64,000 bases of DNA, from contig JAJDAD010000040.1 of the NCBI GenBank assembly GCA_029262055.1, positions 1-64,000 on the forward strand, in the 5' to 3' direction. The notes beneath the pieces were generated by a model. That model saw only the letters and a program-made list of their open reading frames with translations, made no database searches and was not told where the DNA came from. The position numbers and the translations under genes were made by a program. The stretch is from Candidatus Zhuqueibacterota bacterium. Lineage in GTDB: Bacteria; Zhuqueibacterota; Zhuqueibacteria; Oceanimicrobiales; Oceanimicrobiaceae. Positions 26,272 to 34,902 of this stretch are shown here, in pieces (within the stretch, counting starts at the first letter, position 1; each line of letters begins with the position of its first letter).

Positions 26272-27561
26272 TCAAGGATTGTCCGAACCAGAATCCAGGA
26301 GCTCCGCCAGTTTTCCGGTCAAGTGTCTGCGCTCGAACTTGTCGATCCCCTGCCCGCGTTCGGTGTCTTTCTGACCTTTCTTCCAGTTCTGCCAGGAGCT
26401 GCTGATTGCTCCGGCGATGCCGTTTTCATCGTCATGGGAGAAACAGTGGGCGGAACCGTTTTGTTCGAGAAGCGTGACGCCTTCAACCCGCGGACCGATT
26501 GCCAGGACGGGTTTGGCGCTGGCCAGATATTCGAAGGTCTTACCCGGGACAAAATCCCGGCTGGCGTGCTCAGCCACGGGGTAGAGCAGCAAGTCGGCTG
26601 CGCACATTTTTGCCACTGCCTGATGGTGGCTGACATAACCCGTGAAGGTCACCACCCGCTGGAGGCCGAGGCCGGAGACAAGGTCGTGCACGCCGCCATC
26701 CAGTACAGCGCCGGCAAATTCTACCAGAATGTCGTCCTGGACGGACTCGTTCTTGTCGAGAAAATTCCTTAGCGCCCGCAGGAAACCGGCGATCGGCGCC
26801 ATCCCACTCAGGGTACCCGCAAACACAATTCTAAGACACTTGCGCTCTTCCTGATCTTCATTCGCCTGCTTGAAATCCTGCGAGTCAAAGCCGTTGTAGA
26901 TAGTATGAAAGTCAGAAGCTCGGGAAGGAAATCCTGCCTGCAGCTTTTGGGTCAAACCGGCGGAAACCGCCACGACTTCGTCAGCTGTGCTGAGGACCAG
27001 TTTTTGCATGGCTTTGTTTGCCCAACGGTGCAATGGTGTCGGCTCATATTGAAAATTGCCATCGGCCCAGCCGTCCCTGAAATCCGCGACCCATCTTGTG
27101 CCCGTGAGTTTTTTCAGGAAGAATCCGAGCAAGTGGGCCGAATGCGGTGGAGAAGTCGTCAACACGCACGCGATGTTTTCACTTTTCAGGACCCGCAGGG
27201 CTCGCACGAGGGCGAACGGCAGCCAGAGCAGCTTGGTGTCCGGAACGAACAGACCATTGAGTAACCGGTTGAGCTCGCTGCCGCCGGCGTGCCGCGGTCC
27301 GGTGGCGCGGGGTTTCTTGCGGGCCGAGTACCACAGATGAAGCAGGCGCTGGGGGTCGAGAGACGCCGTTCTGTGGGTGGTTGCGCCTGCCACGTCATTT
27401 GCCAGGGTCGTGTCGTGCGCGTAGTACGCGACGTCCCGCACCGTCACAACATGCGGCCGCCAACCGAAATCAGGCAGGTACTTGACGAACTTGGCTGCTC
27501 GTTGCGTACCTCCCATGCCCATGGGCGGAAAGTAGTATGCGACTACCAGTACGTTTTTCAA
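26272..27561 (-). CDS. Family 4-type glycosyltransferase
   Basis: A 429-residue GT-B fold glycosyltransferase. The N terminus reads VAYYFPPMGMGGTQRAAKFVKYLPDFGW, in two adjacent parts, which is the glycine-rich acceptor loop of GT4-like enzymes. The C-terminal half has IVFAGTLSGMAP and the donor-site segment PGKTFEYLASAKPVLAIGP, including the Glu-x7-Glu-like region. It overlaps the C5-epimerase-like gene by four bases (ATGA). Context suggests a step in assembling the uronic-acid-containing polymer made by this locus. The sugar specificity is unknown. Confidence 0.88.
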   Translation of the reverse strand: MKNVLVVAYYFPPMGMGGTQRAAKFVKYLPDFGWRPHVVTVRDVAYYAHDTTLANDVAGATTHRTASLDPQRLLHLWYSARKKPRATGPRHAGGSELNRLLNGLFVPDTKLLWLPFALVRALRVLKSENIACVLTTSPPHSAHLLGFFLKKLTGTRWVADFRDGWADGNFQYEPTPLHRWANKAMQKLVLSTADEVVAVSAGLTQKLQAGFPSRASDFHTIYNGFDSQDFKQANEDQEERKCLRIVFAGTLSGMAPIAGFLRALRNFLDKNESVQDDILVEFAGAVLDGGVHDLVSGLGLQRVVTFTGYVSHHQAVAKMCAADLLLYPVAEHASRDFVPGKTFEYLASAKPVLAIGPRVEGVTLLEQNGSAHCFSHDDENGIAGAISSSWQNWKKGQKDTERGQGIDKFERRHLTGKLAELLDSGSDNP

Positions 27562-28442
27562 AGGCTTAAACGTATTTTTTCAATTGTCTTGCCACCCAGC
27601 CAGCGCAGCCGGCAGAGCGGATTTTGCAGATACGACCGCCATTTCCTGCTGACATCCAGAAAGTACCCCTCTCCGGTAATTCTGCTCAGTATTTCAAGGA
27701 GCTGCACATGGACGTTGATATACATTGGGGAGGCAAGTCGGCGACTCGGGTGCAGGTCGTACAGATTCCAGTAGCCGGTATCGTACAGATTTAGATTGCG
27801 CTTAAGCCCGGCAATAGCGACGTCAAACAGGTCCTGCGCGCTTTTGTCCTGCCAGAATTTAGCGTAGTCGAAAATCCCCAGCAACCCAAAAATGTGTCCA
27901 TTCAAAACCCGCGAAGGCAGTTCGGTGGGGAATTCCTCAAAGAGCAACGAACCGTCCGGAAACCCGTCCACCACGCCTCCGGAGCTGACAGGATGCAGAA
28001 AAGATTCGAACGCCTTGCGGGTAATCTGTTCGAGCTGCTGGAGTGGCTCCACCTGATGCACGCGCAGGAGAAGCGAGATTCCCTGCGCCTGTGCCATGCC
28101 CGATATCCAGGGCGCTTTGGGTCCATAAAAGTGCAGGTCGAAGTCGTAAACCCACGCGCCCACCGGACTGTTTTCCCGCCACTCTTCCCGAAAGTTTGAC
28201 TGAAGCCAACCGGCACAGATCCGGGCTTGCTCAAATGCCGTATCAGAAGAGGAGCGGGAGTGCTGGAGATTGAAAAGACCGTATTGGCTGATGGTAATTG
28301 GATTATAGACCATTCCCGTGCTTTTGCCCATATCAACCAGCGGCAAGCCGTCCCGGTCACGAGGGTAGGAGAAGTTCTCCAGTCCCTCCCAGCGGAACGG
28401 GTAGGCGCTCAGCCTTCCGTGTGTTTCAGTTTTCTTCACCAC
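27558..28442 (-). CDS. D-glucuronyl C5-epimerase-like protein
   Basis: About 294 residues from GTG 28442 (GTG 28439 is an alternative). The frame is open farther upstream, but that part overlaps the GT39 gene and reads as non-protein sequence. The sequence resembles the C-terminal domain of glucuronyl C5-epimerase: NPITISQYGLFNLQ, WLQSNFRE, WISGMAQAQGISLLLR, NGHIFGLLGIFDYAKFW, YWNLYDLHP, and INVHVQLLEILSRITGEGYF. The family turns glucuronate into iduronate in a polymer such as heparosan. There is no signal peptide, and it is shorter than animal enzymes. It sits between GT39 and GT4 genes, overlapping both. The family call is good; the exact reaction is inference. Confidence 0.8.
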   Translation of the reverse strand: MVKKTETHGRLSAYPFRWEGLENFSYPRDRDGLPLVDMGKSTGMVYNPITISQYGLFNLQHSRSSSDTAFEQARICAGWLQSNFREEWRENSPVGAWVYDFDLHFYGPKAPWISGMAQAQGISLLLRVHQVEPLQQLEQITRKAFESFLHPVSSGGVVDGFPDGSLLFEEFPTELPSRVLNGHIFGLLGIFDYAKFWQDKSAQDLFDVAIAGLKRNLNLYDTGYWNLYDLHPSRRLASPMYINVHVQLLEILSRITGEGYFLDVSRKWRSYLQNPLCRLRWLGGKTIEKIRLSL

Positions 28443-30159
28443 CGGCCGCCTTGGATTTGTAAATACTGATTTTGGGACCGAGATTCCAGGCGCCGGGCGA
28501 GAACTCCTGCAAAAGCTGCAACCTGTCTCCGTGCAGCACACTTTCGTAAAAGGCGCGGCCATTGCTGTAGCTGTACCAGAGCGGACTGCTTTTGTCCGGG
28601 AGCTGCCCTTCGAAGTAACGCCGGTAGTTGTCGCTGGAAGCGATGAGGTAAGGCACTTCGCTCTGCGCAACCGATGACAGGCGCGGCAACCGTGACTCCA
28701 GAAGTTGTTTTAAGTACAGGTTGCTGTTCTCTGCCCGCATCCGGTCGAGCGCTTTCAGGCGAAAGTCCTTACGCAGATTTACCAGACGGTACGATGGCCG
28801 CCTGAGACTTTCCGCCAGCAGTTCCTCCTTCATTGCCGTGGGCAGCAGGTTGCTCTCCTCCGTGTTTTTGGTAAACCTGGAGGGATCGAACAGGTTGGGG
28901 CCGTAGACATAGTTTTCATATGCGATTAAACTGCCTGTTTTTAGGTTGTTCTCAATCCAGTTTTTTGCGGCGGTGCGGGAATCTTCCCGGGTCAGGCGAA
29001 AGTCCTGCCAACCGATCTTGAGGAACACCGGCAAGAAGAACAACAGGATTGCGACTTTTTGCACGATTGGGTTTTGTACCCGCAAAAGAACTTTGTGCAA
29101 AAACAGGCCGCCCAAAACCGCCAGCGCCGGATAGATTGGGGTGAGGTAGTGGATGCCGGACCGGTTCCAGAAACCCAGGTACAGCAGGGTCGGAACGATG
29201 AACGCCAGCAGCAGCACTGATTTTCTGTCTCGACCGAACAGCGCAAAAAAGACGCCTGAAACTAAAAGAAGCCCCACGGTCCAGTCATTGAACACCAGCT
29301 CCCACAGCGGCCAAACGCCGGGCAAGGCAGCGATGTGACCTACCATTCCGGAACTGACATGGCCGAGCGTATATTTGAGATCAGCCCAATACGAGGCGAA
29401 GGACAAGAGCCAGTACGGCGATCCGGCAAAAAAGCCGCACGCCACGGCCACCAGGTTGAGACAAACCGACCGTAGAATCGCAGTGGGTCTCATTGCGCTA
29501 AAGCAGCTCGTCAGGATCAGTGGCAAAATGAGAAAGCCTGCATTGTATTTGGTGGAAATGGCCAGGCCGGCCAAAATTCCAGCCATTGCTCCGGCTTGCC
29601 AGGAAGGCTGGTCATGAAAGCGCAGAATCTGGAAAAGGGCCCAACTACACAGCAGCGCCAGCAGCGCCTCCGGCAAAATCCAGTGTGAAAGATCCGTGTG
29701 CGCATAGCTAAACGTCAGCAGCGCCGCGGCGCAATACCCGGTCTGCCGGGAGAAGAACCTACGGCCAATCACAAACACAAGCCACACGGTGGCCACACCG
29801 ACCACCGCGCTCAGAAATCTCCCGGTCAGATAGAAGCCGCTGGCATCGATGAAATAGGTCGACCCAAAATCGATCGGTCCTGAAAAATTGCCCGCCAGCA
29901 ATCCTGCCCCGTAGTACAAGCCGTAGACTCCCAGAAGCACATAGGAGTAGAGCGCCGGGTAGACATGGTAGGTCGGCTCCAGACTTTGCTTGGCGCCGTA
30001 AGCGAGGGCATTAACCACGTTGAAGGGCTCGTCCGAATTATATACCGACGGCAGCCCGTACCAGATGCCACATACTCGTAAAACACAGGCGCTTACCAGG
30101 ATTACCAAAAGAAGTCTGTCCCGGGTCAGACTTGCCGTGAGTTGTTTTATCTTATCCAC
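28426..30159 (-). CDS. GT39-family (PMT/ArnT-like) membrane glycosyltransferase
   Basis: A 577-residue integral membrane protein with about eleven hydrophobic segments in the first 370 residues and a soluble C-terminal part. The first periplasmic loop carries the acidic pair YNSDEPFNVVNAL, as expected for the catalytic Asp-Glu of lipid-phosphate-sugar-dependent (GT-C) transferases. YTHTDLSHW-like sequence (SYAHTDLSHWILPEAL) matches the second conserved loop. It would transfer a sugar from a polyprenyl-phosphate donor on the periplasmic face. It overlaps the flippase gene by eight bases and the epimerase-like gene by about 17, inside one operon. Confidence 0.88.
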   Translation of the reverse strand: MDKIKQLTASLTRDRLLLVILVSACVLRVCGIWYGLPSVYNSDEPFNVVNALAYGAKQSLEPTYHVYPALYSYVLLGVYGLYYGAGLLAGNFSGPIDFGSTYFIDASGFYLTGRFLSAVVGVATVWLVFVIGRRFFSRQTGYCAAALLTFSYAHTDLSHWILPEALLALLCSWALFQILRFHDQPSWQAGAMAGILAGLAISTKYNAGFLILPLILTSCFSAMRPTAILRSVCLNLVAVACGFFAGSPYWLLSFASYWADLKYTLGHVSSGMVGHIAALPGVWPLWELVFNDWTVGLLLVSGVFFALFGRDRKSVLLLAFIVPTLLYLGFWNRSGIHYLTPIYPALAVLGGLFLHKVLLRVQNPIVQKVAILLFFLPVFLKIGWQDFRLTREDSRTAAKNWIENNLKTGSLIAYENYVYGPNLFDPSRFTKNTEESNLLPTAMKEELLAESLRRPSYRLVNLRKDFRLKALDRMRAENSNLYLKQLLESRLPRLSSVAQSEVPYLIASSDNYRRYFEGQLPDKSSPLWYSYSNGRAFYESVLHGDRLQLLQEFSPGAWNLGPKISIYKSKAAGGEEN

Positions 30160-31618
30160 GTTTGAGTCTTAGGGTTGTCCGCAGGAAGTCAAGCTCCTTG
30201 CGGTCGAAGAATCCACTCAACAGCATGAGGCCGGGCGTTGCCACAATCAAGAGCAGGCGCGCCGGGACCTGCCATTCACCGGTGTAGTTGTACCCAAGCG
30301 CGAAAACAGCCAGAATAATTCCCGCAAGCTTGAGTAAGCGGCCAAACTCGTAATTGACCGGATAGAATCTTTTCGAAAAAAAGTAAAGCAGAACACACAT
30401 TAGCAGATGCCCGGTGACGCGTGCCCAGGCTGCTCCCATGATTCCTATTTTGGGAATCAGCAGCAGGTTGACACCTATGTTTGCGAGCGTTCCGACTATC
30501 GTGATAAATGGTAAGTACCTGGTCTTCTCTTTTAAATAGATGCCTACCATGAAATTCACGTACATGCCGTAGAAGACATAAGAAAGCAGAATCAAGGGAA
30601 CCACCCGGACTCCGGCTAGGAATTCCTGTCCGATCAGCGTGGCGCCAAACAAGCGTATTTGCGCGATGTCGCCAATGAAAAACGACAATACGAGAAACGC
30701 CAGTGAAGCAAGCGTGGTGAAGTAGGTCAGGACCTTTGCAAATACCTCTTTCGCGTTATCCTGTTTGGACGTTGAAAGAAAGAACGGGTGCCAGGCAAAC
30801 CTGAAAGCGGTGACCAGCAGCGCCATGAACATTCCCAGTTTGGCGCCTGCGCTGTAGATGCCGGTTGCTTCCAGGCCGGCCAGGCGTTCCATGATCGGCC
30901 GGTCGATCAGGTCGAGCAAAACCACGGAGAGCGTCGCGGGCAGGAATGGCAGGCCGAACTTGGCCAGGGCGCGAAAATGCTCCGGATTGAATTGCAGGGA
31001 AACCTGTCGAACCAGAATGAATGAGAGCAGCAGCAAGGTCAGGCCCGAAGCGTAAACATTGGCCAGCAAGATGCCCTCGACGCCCTTGCGAAGAAAAATG
31101 ATGAAATAGATATTCAGTGCGACGTTGGCGATGACATTGATGAACTTGAGAATAGTGTACTGTACTGACCGTTCTTCCGCGCGCAGGTAAAGGAAGGGCA
31201 AGAAGGCGAGGGCATCGAACAGAAGAATGAATCCGGTCAACCGTACCAGGTGACCGTAACTACCTTCGCTGATGAGATAGCCGGAAATGGTTTCGGCGTG
31301 GTTGTAGATCAAGAAAGTAAGCGCGAGCGCTACCACAGAGATAGCCCAAAACGCCGTACTGAAAACCTGGCGCCTCTGTTGCCGATCATCGCTGAGAATG
31401 AAGTAACGCAGGAACGCGGCATCGATGCCATACGTGTAAATGATCGTCATCACGGCCAGAAAAGCGTATACGACCTGTTGCGCGCCGAATTCCGACGCCG
31501 GGAGCTTGTTGGTGTAAAGCGGCAGGAGCAAGAAGTTGACCACGCGCGTCAAAATGTGGCCAATTCCGTAAACCGCCGAGTGTTTGGTTAAACGCTTGAG
31601 GCTTGCCAGCAGGGACAT
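30152..31618 (-). CDS. Oligosaccharide flippase (Wzx/MATE-like polysaccharide exporter)
   Basis: A 488-residue protein with 12-14 hydrophobic helices, starting at ATG 31618 (MSLLASLKRLTKHSAVYGIG). The first helix reads GHILTRVVNFLLLPLYTNKL, matching the N-terminal segment of polysaccharide_synt/RfbX-type flippases. Further marks are FGAQQVVYAFLAVM and YGIDAAFLRYF. Such proteins move lipid-linked glycans across the inner membrane. It is the first gene of the minus-strand polysaccharide cluster. The divergent unknown pair starts 288 bases away. Confidence 0.9.
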   Translation of the reverse strand: MSLLASLKRLTKHSAVYGIGHILTRVVNFLLLPLYTNKLPASEFGAQQVVYAFLAVMTIIYTYGIDAAFLRYFILSDDRQQRRQVFSTAFWAISVVALALTFLIYNHAETISGYLISEGSYGHLVRLTGFILLFDALAFLPFLYLRAEERSVQYTILKFINVIANVALNIYFIIFLRKGVEGILLANVYASGLTLLLLSFILVRQVSLQFNPEHFRALAKFGLPFLPATLSVVLLDLIDRPIMERLAGLEATGIYSAGAKLGMFMALLVTAFRFAWHPFFLSTSKQDNAKEVFAKVLTYFTTLASLAFLVLSFFIGDIAQIRLFGATLIGQEFLAGVRVVPLILLSYVFYGMYVNFMVGIYLKEKTRYLPFITIVGTLANIGVNLLLIPKIGIMGAAWARVTGHLLMCVLLYFFSKRFYPVNYEFGRLLKLAGIILAVFALGYNYTGEWQVPARLLLIVATPGLMLLSGFFDRKELDFLRTTLRLKRG

Positions 31619-31905
31619 GAAATCCTTTATTGGATTGCGCGCACACAGCAATGGTGAAAAAATCCCACCAATATAGAAAACCGGCCTCGAAAAAGCAAGT
31701 TGATTGTCTTGTTTGCAAGCAGCTTATTTTTAAGCATTTAACGCGATTTGCAGGTAAGGATTGAGAAAGGACCGCCGGTTTTTGACGATAATAATAATGC
31801 AGCGGTGTGATGATCTTCAGTTTTTTTGGCATGGATGCGTGGCGCACTTTGTTTAAGTAAGAGAAACCAGCATGTCCGATAGCGACCATGAAAAGGCGGT
31901 GATTG

Positions 31906-32658
31906 ATGATCAAAGCGAACTGTAGGACCAGTTTCACTCCTAAAGACTTTGCGTTCATCGTGCAGACGCTTGCGCGCAATTCCGAGCGAAAGCGGGCAGC
32001 TTTGTGGGGGCTGCTCGGCGATTCTGATTCTCTGGATGCCATTCTCGATGACGATCATCTGCTGGCAGAAGCTACGCGGCGTGCCGGTTTCAGCGACATT
32101 TCGTCGCATCTGTATTTCTACCTTCTGACCCGTCGTGTCCTTTTGGAAAACGGTCTCGAAGACCGGGAAGTGGCGGACTATGTGGCTTGCATGCTGGCAA
32201 AATTCTGCACCAGCCAGAGAGTGCACAGCATCTCATCGCAGCACAAGCAAAACTACCAATATCTGGCCGACATGTTTGCTGACGCCGCACAGGCGCCGCC
32301 GCAGGAAGCGTTTCTTATTCGCAGCCATTTGGGAAACTACTCTTTGTTCATGACCGGTCTCTTCCCCGATTATATTTTTCGCAAATCAACCTACGGCCGC
32401 AAATCCCCCGGGTTCGATTACTACGAGCAGATGGGACGCAGCAGTTTTCACTGGGCCTCGAAACAAAGGATGGCAAGTAAACTCAGCCTGGTAGAAATCC
32501 TCGAAGTGCTGGCGGAAGGATTTCGCACCGTGAGGGTTGCTCTAAACCAGTTGGCCGACCAGTATGTCCACCTTGATGACCAGGGTGCCAACATGGACAA
32601 GATGTTGCGCCAGCTATTTTTCGGCGGCGATAACAGAGATGAACAATTCGAGGTCTGA
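31906..32658 (+). CDS. Conserved-looking protein of unknown function (first of a pair)
   Basis: About 250 residues, mostly alpha-helical, with no signal peptide or membrane segment. I choose ATG 31906 because AAAAGGCGG (31891-31899) lies six bases before it; TTG 31903 is an alternative. No family is recognised. Visible features are a charged N-terminal helix (NSERKRAALWGLLGD), a helix-rich centre (FYLLTRRVLLENGLEDREVADYVA, in two parts), two Cys (VACMLAKFCTSQ), and a C-terminal segment with Asp/Asn (QYVHLDDQGANMDKMLRQLF). The stop is two bases before the next gene, so the two are surely co-expressed. Confidence 0.8.
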   Translation: MIKANCRTSFTPKDFAFIVQTLARNSERKRAALWGLLGDSDSLDAILDDDHLLAEATRRAGFSDISSHLYFYLLTRRVLLENGLEDREVADYVACMLAKFCTSQRVHSISSQHKQNYQYLADMFADAAQAPPQEAFLIRSHLGNYSLFMTGLFPDYIFRKSTYGRKSPGFDYYEQMGRSSFHWASKQRMASKLSLVEILEVLAEGFRTVRVALNQLADQYVHLDDQGANMDKMLRQLFFGGDNRDEQFEV

Positions 32659-32660
32659 AC

Positions 32661-33338
32661 ATGTCCCTGCTGCGAGAACTCCAGACCCTCACCGAACGCA
32701 CCTACGGGCACTCGAGCGGAGTTAATCTCGAAAAGTTCATTATTGGCGAAAAGCGATTTGTGCATTTGTCGAGCTTCAGACATGCCGAGACCCGCGAACT
32801 ATCCGATGCGGCAAGAGTCTTCTTTCGCCGGTCGGGCGAGAGTCTCTACATAGCGCTTTATTTTGCCAGTTCGATCATCGCCGATCTCGAAGCAAACGAT
32901 CCCAGAAAAGGTCTCAACGAGAAGAACATCTGGCAGTTTATGGTTTTCATTGAGGAAATCAGCCACGGCGTTCATGGCGCGATCAAGTTTCTGGCCGGGC
33001 ACAACGACATCAGGCACGAAGGCTTTGTACGCGACCTGGAACTGCAGGCGAAGATCGATACCTACCAGGTCCTTAAGTTCTTTTTGGCATATTTCAATCC
33101 CTCCAACCGGTTGCAGGGGTTTGATCGCCTCTGGATCCGGCATCATCTTTTCGAACGGTCAAGCGCGGATTACGCGAGTGAAAACCTGAAAGCGAGGTAT
33201 GGTGAAACAAATGGTCTGGGTGGGAAGTACACGCGTTTTCTCGATTGCATGTCGTCAAACGAGCGACTGCAGGAGATGCGCCGTTTCCGGCCGATGAGCT
33301 ACGAGGCAAAGGCCAGTTACATCCGCATGTTGCCGTAA
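32661..33338 (+). CDS. Protein of unknown function (second of a pair)
   Basis: A 225-residue soluble, helix-rich protein with no recognised family. Residues about 93-108 read WQFMVFIEEISHGVHGAIKF. The Glu-Glu-x-x-His pattern and nearby His (HGVHG, HNDIRHEG) recall metal-binding helices, but a full ferritin-like or HExxH set is not evident. The C terminus is basic (RFRPMSYEAKASYIRMLP). It begins two bases after the previous stop. The plus-strand pair ends tail to tail with the DUF5658-like gene, with two bases between stops. Confidence 0.78.
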   Translation: MSLLRELQTLTERTYGHSSGVNLEKFIIGEKRFVHLSSFRHAETRELSDAARVFFRRSGESLYIALYFASSIIADLEANDPRKGLNEKNIWQFMVFIEEISHGVHGAIKFLAGHNDIRHEGFVRDLELQAKIDTYQVLKFFLAYFNPSNRLQGFDRLWIRHHLFERSSADYASENLKARYGETNGLGGKYTRFLDCMSSNERLQEMRRFRPMSYEAKASYIRMLP

Positions 33339-33340
33339 GA

Positions 33341-33850
33341 TTACTCCAGCTTCAAAAGCACGCCGATATTGTTGCCGACAACAATCCCGTAAACCAGGTT
33401 CAAGGCTCCGAGCGCGACAATGGCAGCGCCCCGGTTTTCCTTTTTTGCTTGCCGCAGTCCCCAGAGCACACCGAGCGTGAGCCCGCCTTTTATGGCGATT
33501 GCTGCGGCGCGGTTGTTAATGTAGCCGACGGCCAGTGGGTTTACTTCGCGCGCGCCGTGGTCGAGCCCGTAAAAAGTCGTGACCAGGTCGGCGGTGTTGA
33601 GCAGGGCATAGTTTACTTCGAGCGTGCGGTAGAGCCAGTCATTTCGGCGCAGGGCCAGAGGGTGCGGATCGTCTGTCCCGGTTTTTTTCTCACCGACGTC
33701 CGACTTTTTGAAGCGCAAAGCTGATGCGGCGCCGGCACTGCCAAAGTCAGCAAGAACGGCGCAACAGAACAAGAGAGCTGCAAGAGCGATTCTACTGCCG
33801 GTGCGGAAGCTGTTTGCGGGTGCAAATCCGGGAATATCCATCCGATCCAT
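33341..33850 (-). CDS. DUF5658-like membrane protein
   Basis: A 169-residue membrane protein with a hydrophobic N-terminal segment (ALAALLFCCAVLADF) and two or three further helices. The central part reads YALLNTADLVTTFYGLDHGA then REVNPLAVGYI, which matches the pattern of DUF5658 proteins (Asp, Thr, Gly, Glu-x-NP). The function of the family is unknown. The start could be ATG 33850 or 33841; I see no strong ribosome-binding site for either. Confidence 0.7.
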   Translation of the reverse strand: MDRMDIPGFAPANSFRTGSRIALAALLFCCAVLADFGSAGAASALRFKKSDVGEKKTGTDDPHPLALRRNDWLYRTLEVNYALLNTADLVTTFYGLDHGAREVNPLAVGYINNRAAAIAIKGGLTLGVLWGLRQAKKENRGAAIVALGALNLVYGIVVGNNIGVLLKLE

Positions 33851-33932
33851 CCATGTCGTACTTACCGTGTCTGGTAATAGGATCGGAAACAGTGCGAGGA
33901 CGATTTAGGATGTGATCAATTTGCAACAAAGT

Positions 33933-33984
33933 GCGCCGGCCCGGCGCTGAGCACAAGCCGAACCGCCCCGGGTTCGGCTTGTGC
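33933..33984 (-). terminator. Two hairpins downstream of the VOC gene
   Basis: A perfect 14-bp stem (GCACAAGCCGAACC / GGTTCGGCTTGTGC, 33951-33984) is followed on the minus strand by a second short GC-rich stem (GCGCC/GGCGC, 33933-33947). They come right after the VOC gene stop. A U-run is lacking, so this may be a Rho-assisted terminator or an mRNA-stabilising structure. Confidence 0.55.
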
Positions 33985-34008
33985 CAGTCATGCTATTCGG
34001 GATAGAAA

Positions 34009-34797
34009 TTACTCTGGTGTGGCTAACTTTATGATGGAAGAAACAGCTCCCTGGGCGTCCTGGATGACAGAGAACCTCCCGACCTCCGGGATATCCGCGG
34101 GTGGCGCAATGATGGTCGCCCCAAGTGACTTTGCCTTTTCGGCGCTGGCATCACAGTCAGCGACTGACCAGTAAACAACCCAGTTCGGTGGAACGTCGCC
34201 CCATTCGGCGGCGATCTGAAGCATACCGGCGTTCATGCGCTCCCCAACCATGAAAGTGGTGTAGACCATGTCGCCCATCTCCTGCTCTTGTGCAGTCCAG
34301 CCAAACAGTTTTGTATAAAACTCACTGGCGGCGCCTGTGTCTTTTGTCGCCAGCTCGTTCCAACAAAACGAGCCGGGCTCATTCACCAGAGTCGCCCCGC
34401 AATGCGCGTTGGCCTGCCACACAGAGAATACGGCCCCGGTTGGATCCTGCAGGATTGCCATTCTGCCGGCATCGAAGACATCAAAAGGCGCCATGATGAG
34501 GTTTCCGCCGAGCGACTTTGCTTTGGCCGCGGTTTCGTCAGCACTGGCGACCGCGACGTAGGAGTTCCAGTGGGGCGGTATTCCCTGGGCCTGCTGCTCC
34601 TGGTTCATCTGGCACAGGGCGCCGAGGTTCTTACCGTCGCGCTGCAACATTGTGTAAACCATGTCAGGGCCGGCGGGGGAATCGGAATATGAACATCCGA
34701 GCAAGTCACAGTAGAATTTCTTTGCGGCTTCGCCGTCGGTTGTGACCAATTCCACCCAACAAAATGTCCCGGGTGGGTATTGTGTTATTTCAGACAT
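34009..34797 (-). CDS. Two-domain VOC (glyoxalase-fold) protein
   Basis: A 262-residue protein made of two vicinal-oxygen-chelate domains. The start is ATG 34797, eight bases after AGGAGGT on the minus strand. Each domain begins with a similar segment: GTFCWVELVTTDGEAAKKFY and GSFCWNELATKDTGAASEFY. Both continue with DLLGCSY / KLFGWTA and DMVYT, and both end with AxLQDPxGAxF-type strands (AILQDPTGAVF, SVIQDAQGAV). This architecture is common in proteins annotated as CFP30B-like or hydroxylase-like. Metal ligands are not certain. The function is unknown, with detoxification as one guess. Confidence 0.85.
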   Translation of the reverse strand: MSEITQYPPGTFCWVELVTTDGEAAKKFYCDLLGCSYSDSPAGPDMVYTMLQRDGKNLGALCQMNQEQQAQGIPPHWNSYVAVASADETAAKAKSLGGNLIMAPFDVFDAGRMAILQDPTGAVFSVWQANAHCGATLVNEPGSFCWNELATKDTGAASEFYTKLFGWTAQEQEMGDMVYTTFMVGERMNAGMLQIAAEWGDVPPNWVVYWSVADCDASAEKAKSLGATIIAPPADIPEVGRFSVIQDAQGAVSSIIKLATPE

Positions 34798-34902
34798 GAT
34801 ACCTCCTTCTGCGGTTAGTGGTTGACAGATCCAAAGAGAGACACAGGCAAGGTTGCCCAAACCAGCAACCTGTGCTGCGCGTTAGAACCGCGGGGATGCA
34901 GA

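Noticed and set aside
31386-32042. 218-codon minus-strand frame near the flippase start
   Set aside because: It overlaps the flippase in another frame and the start of the divergent unknown gene, and its sequence has no protein character.
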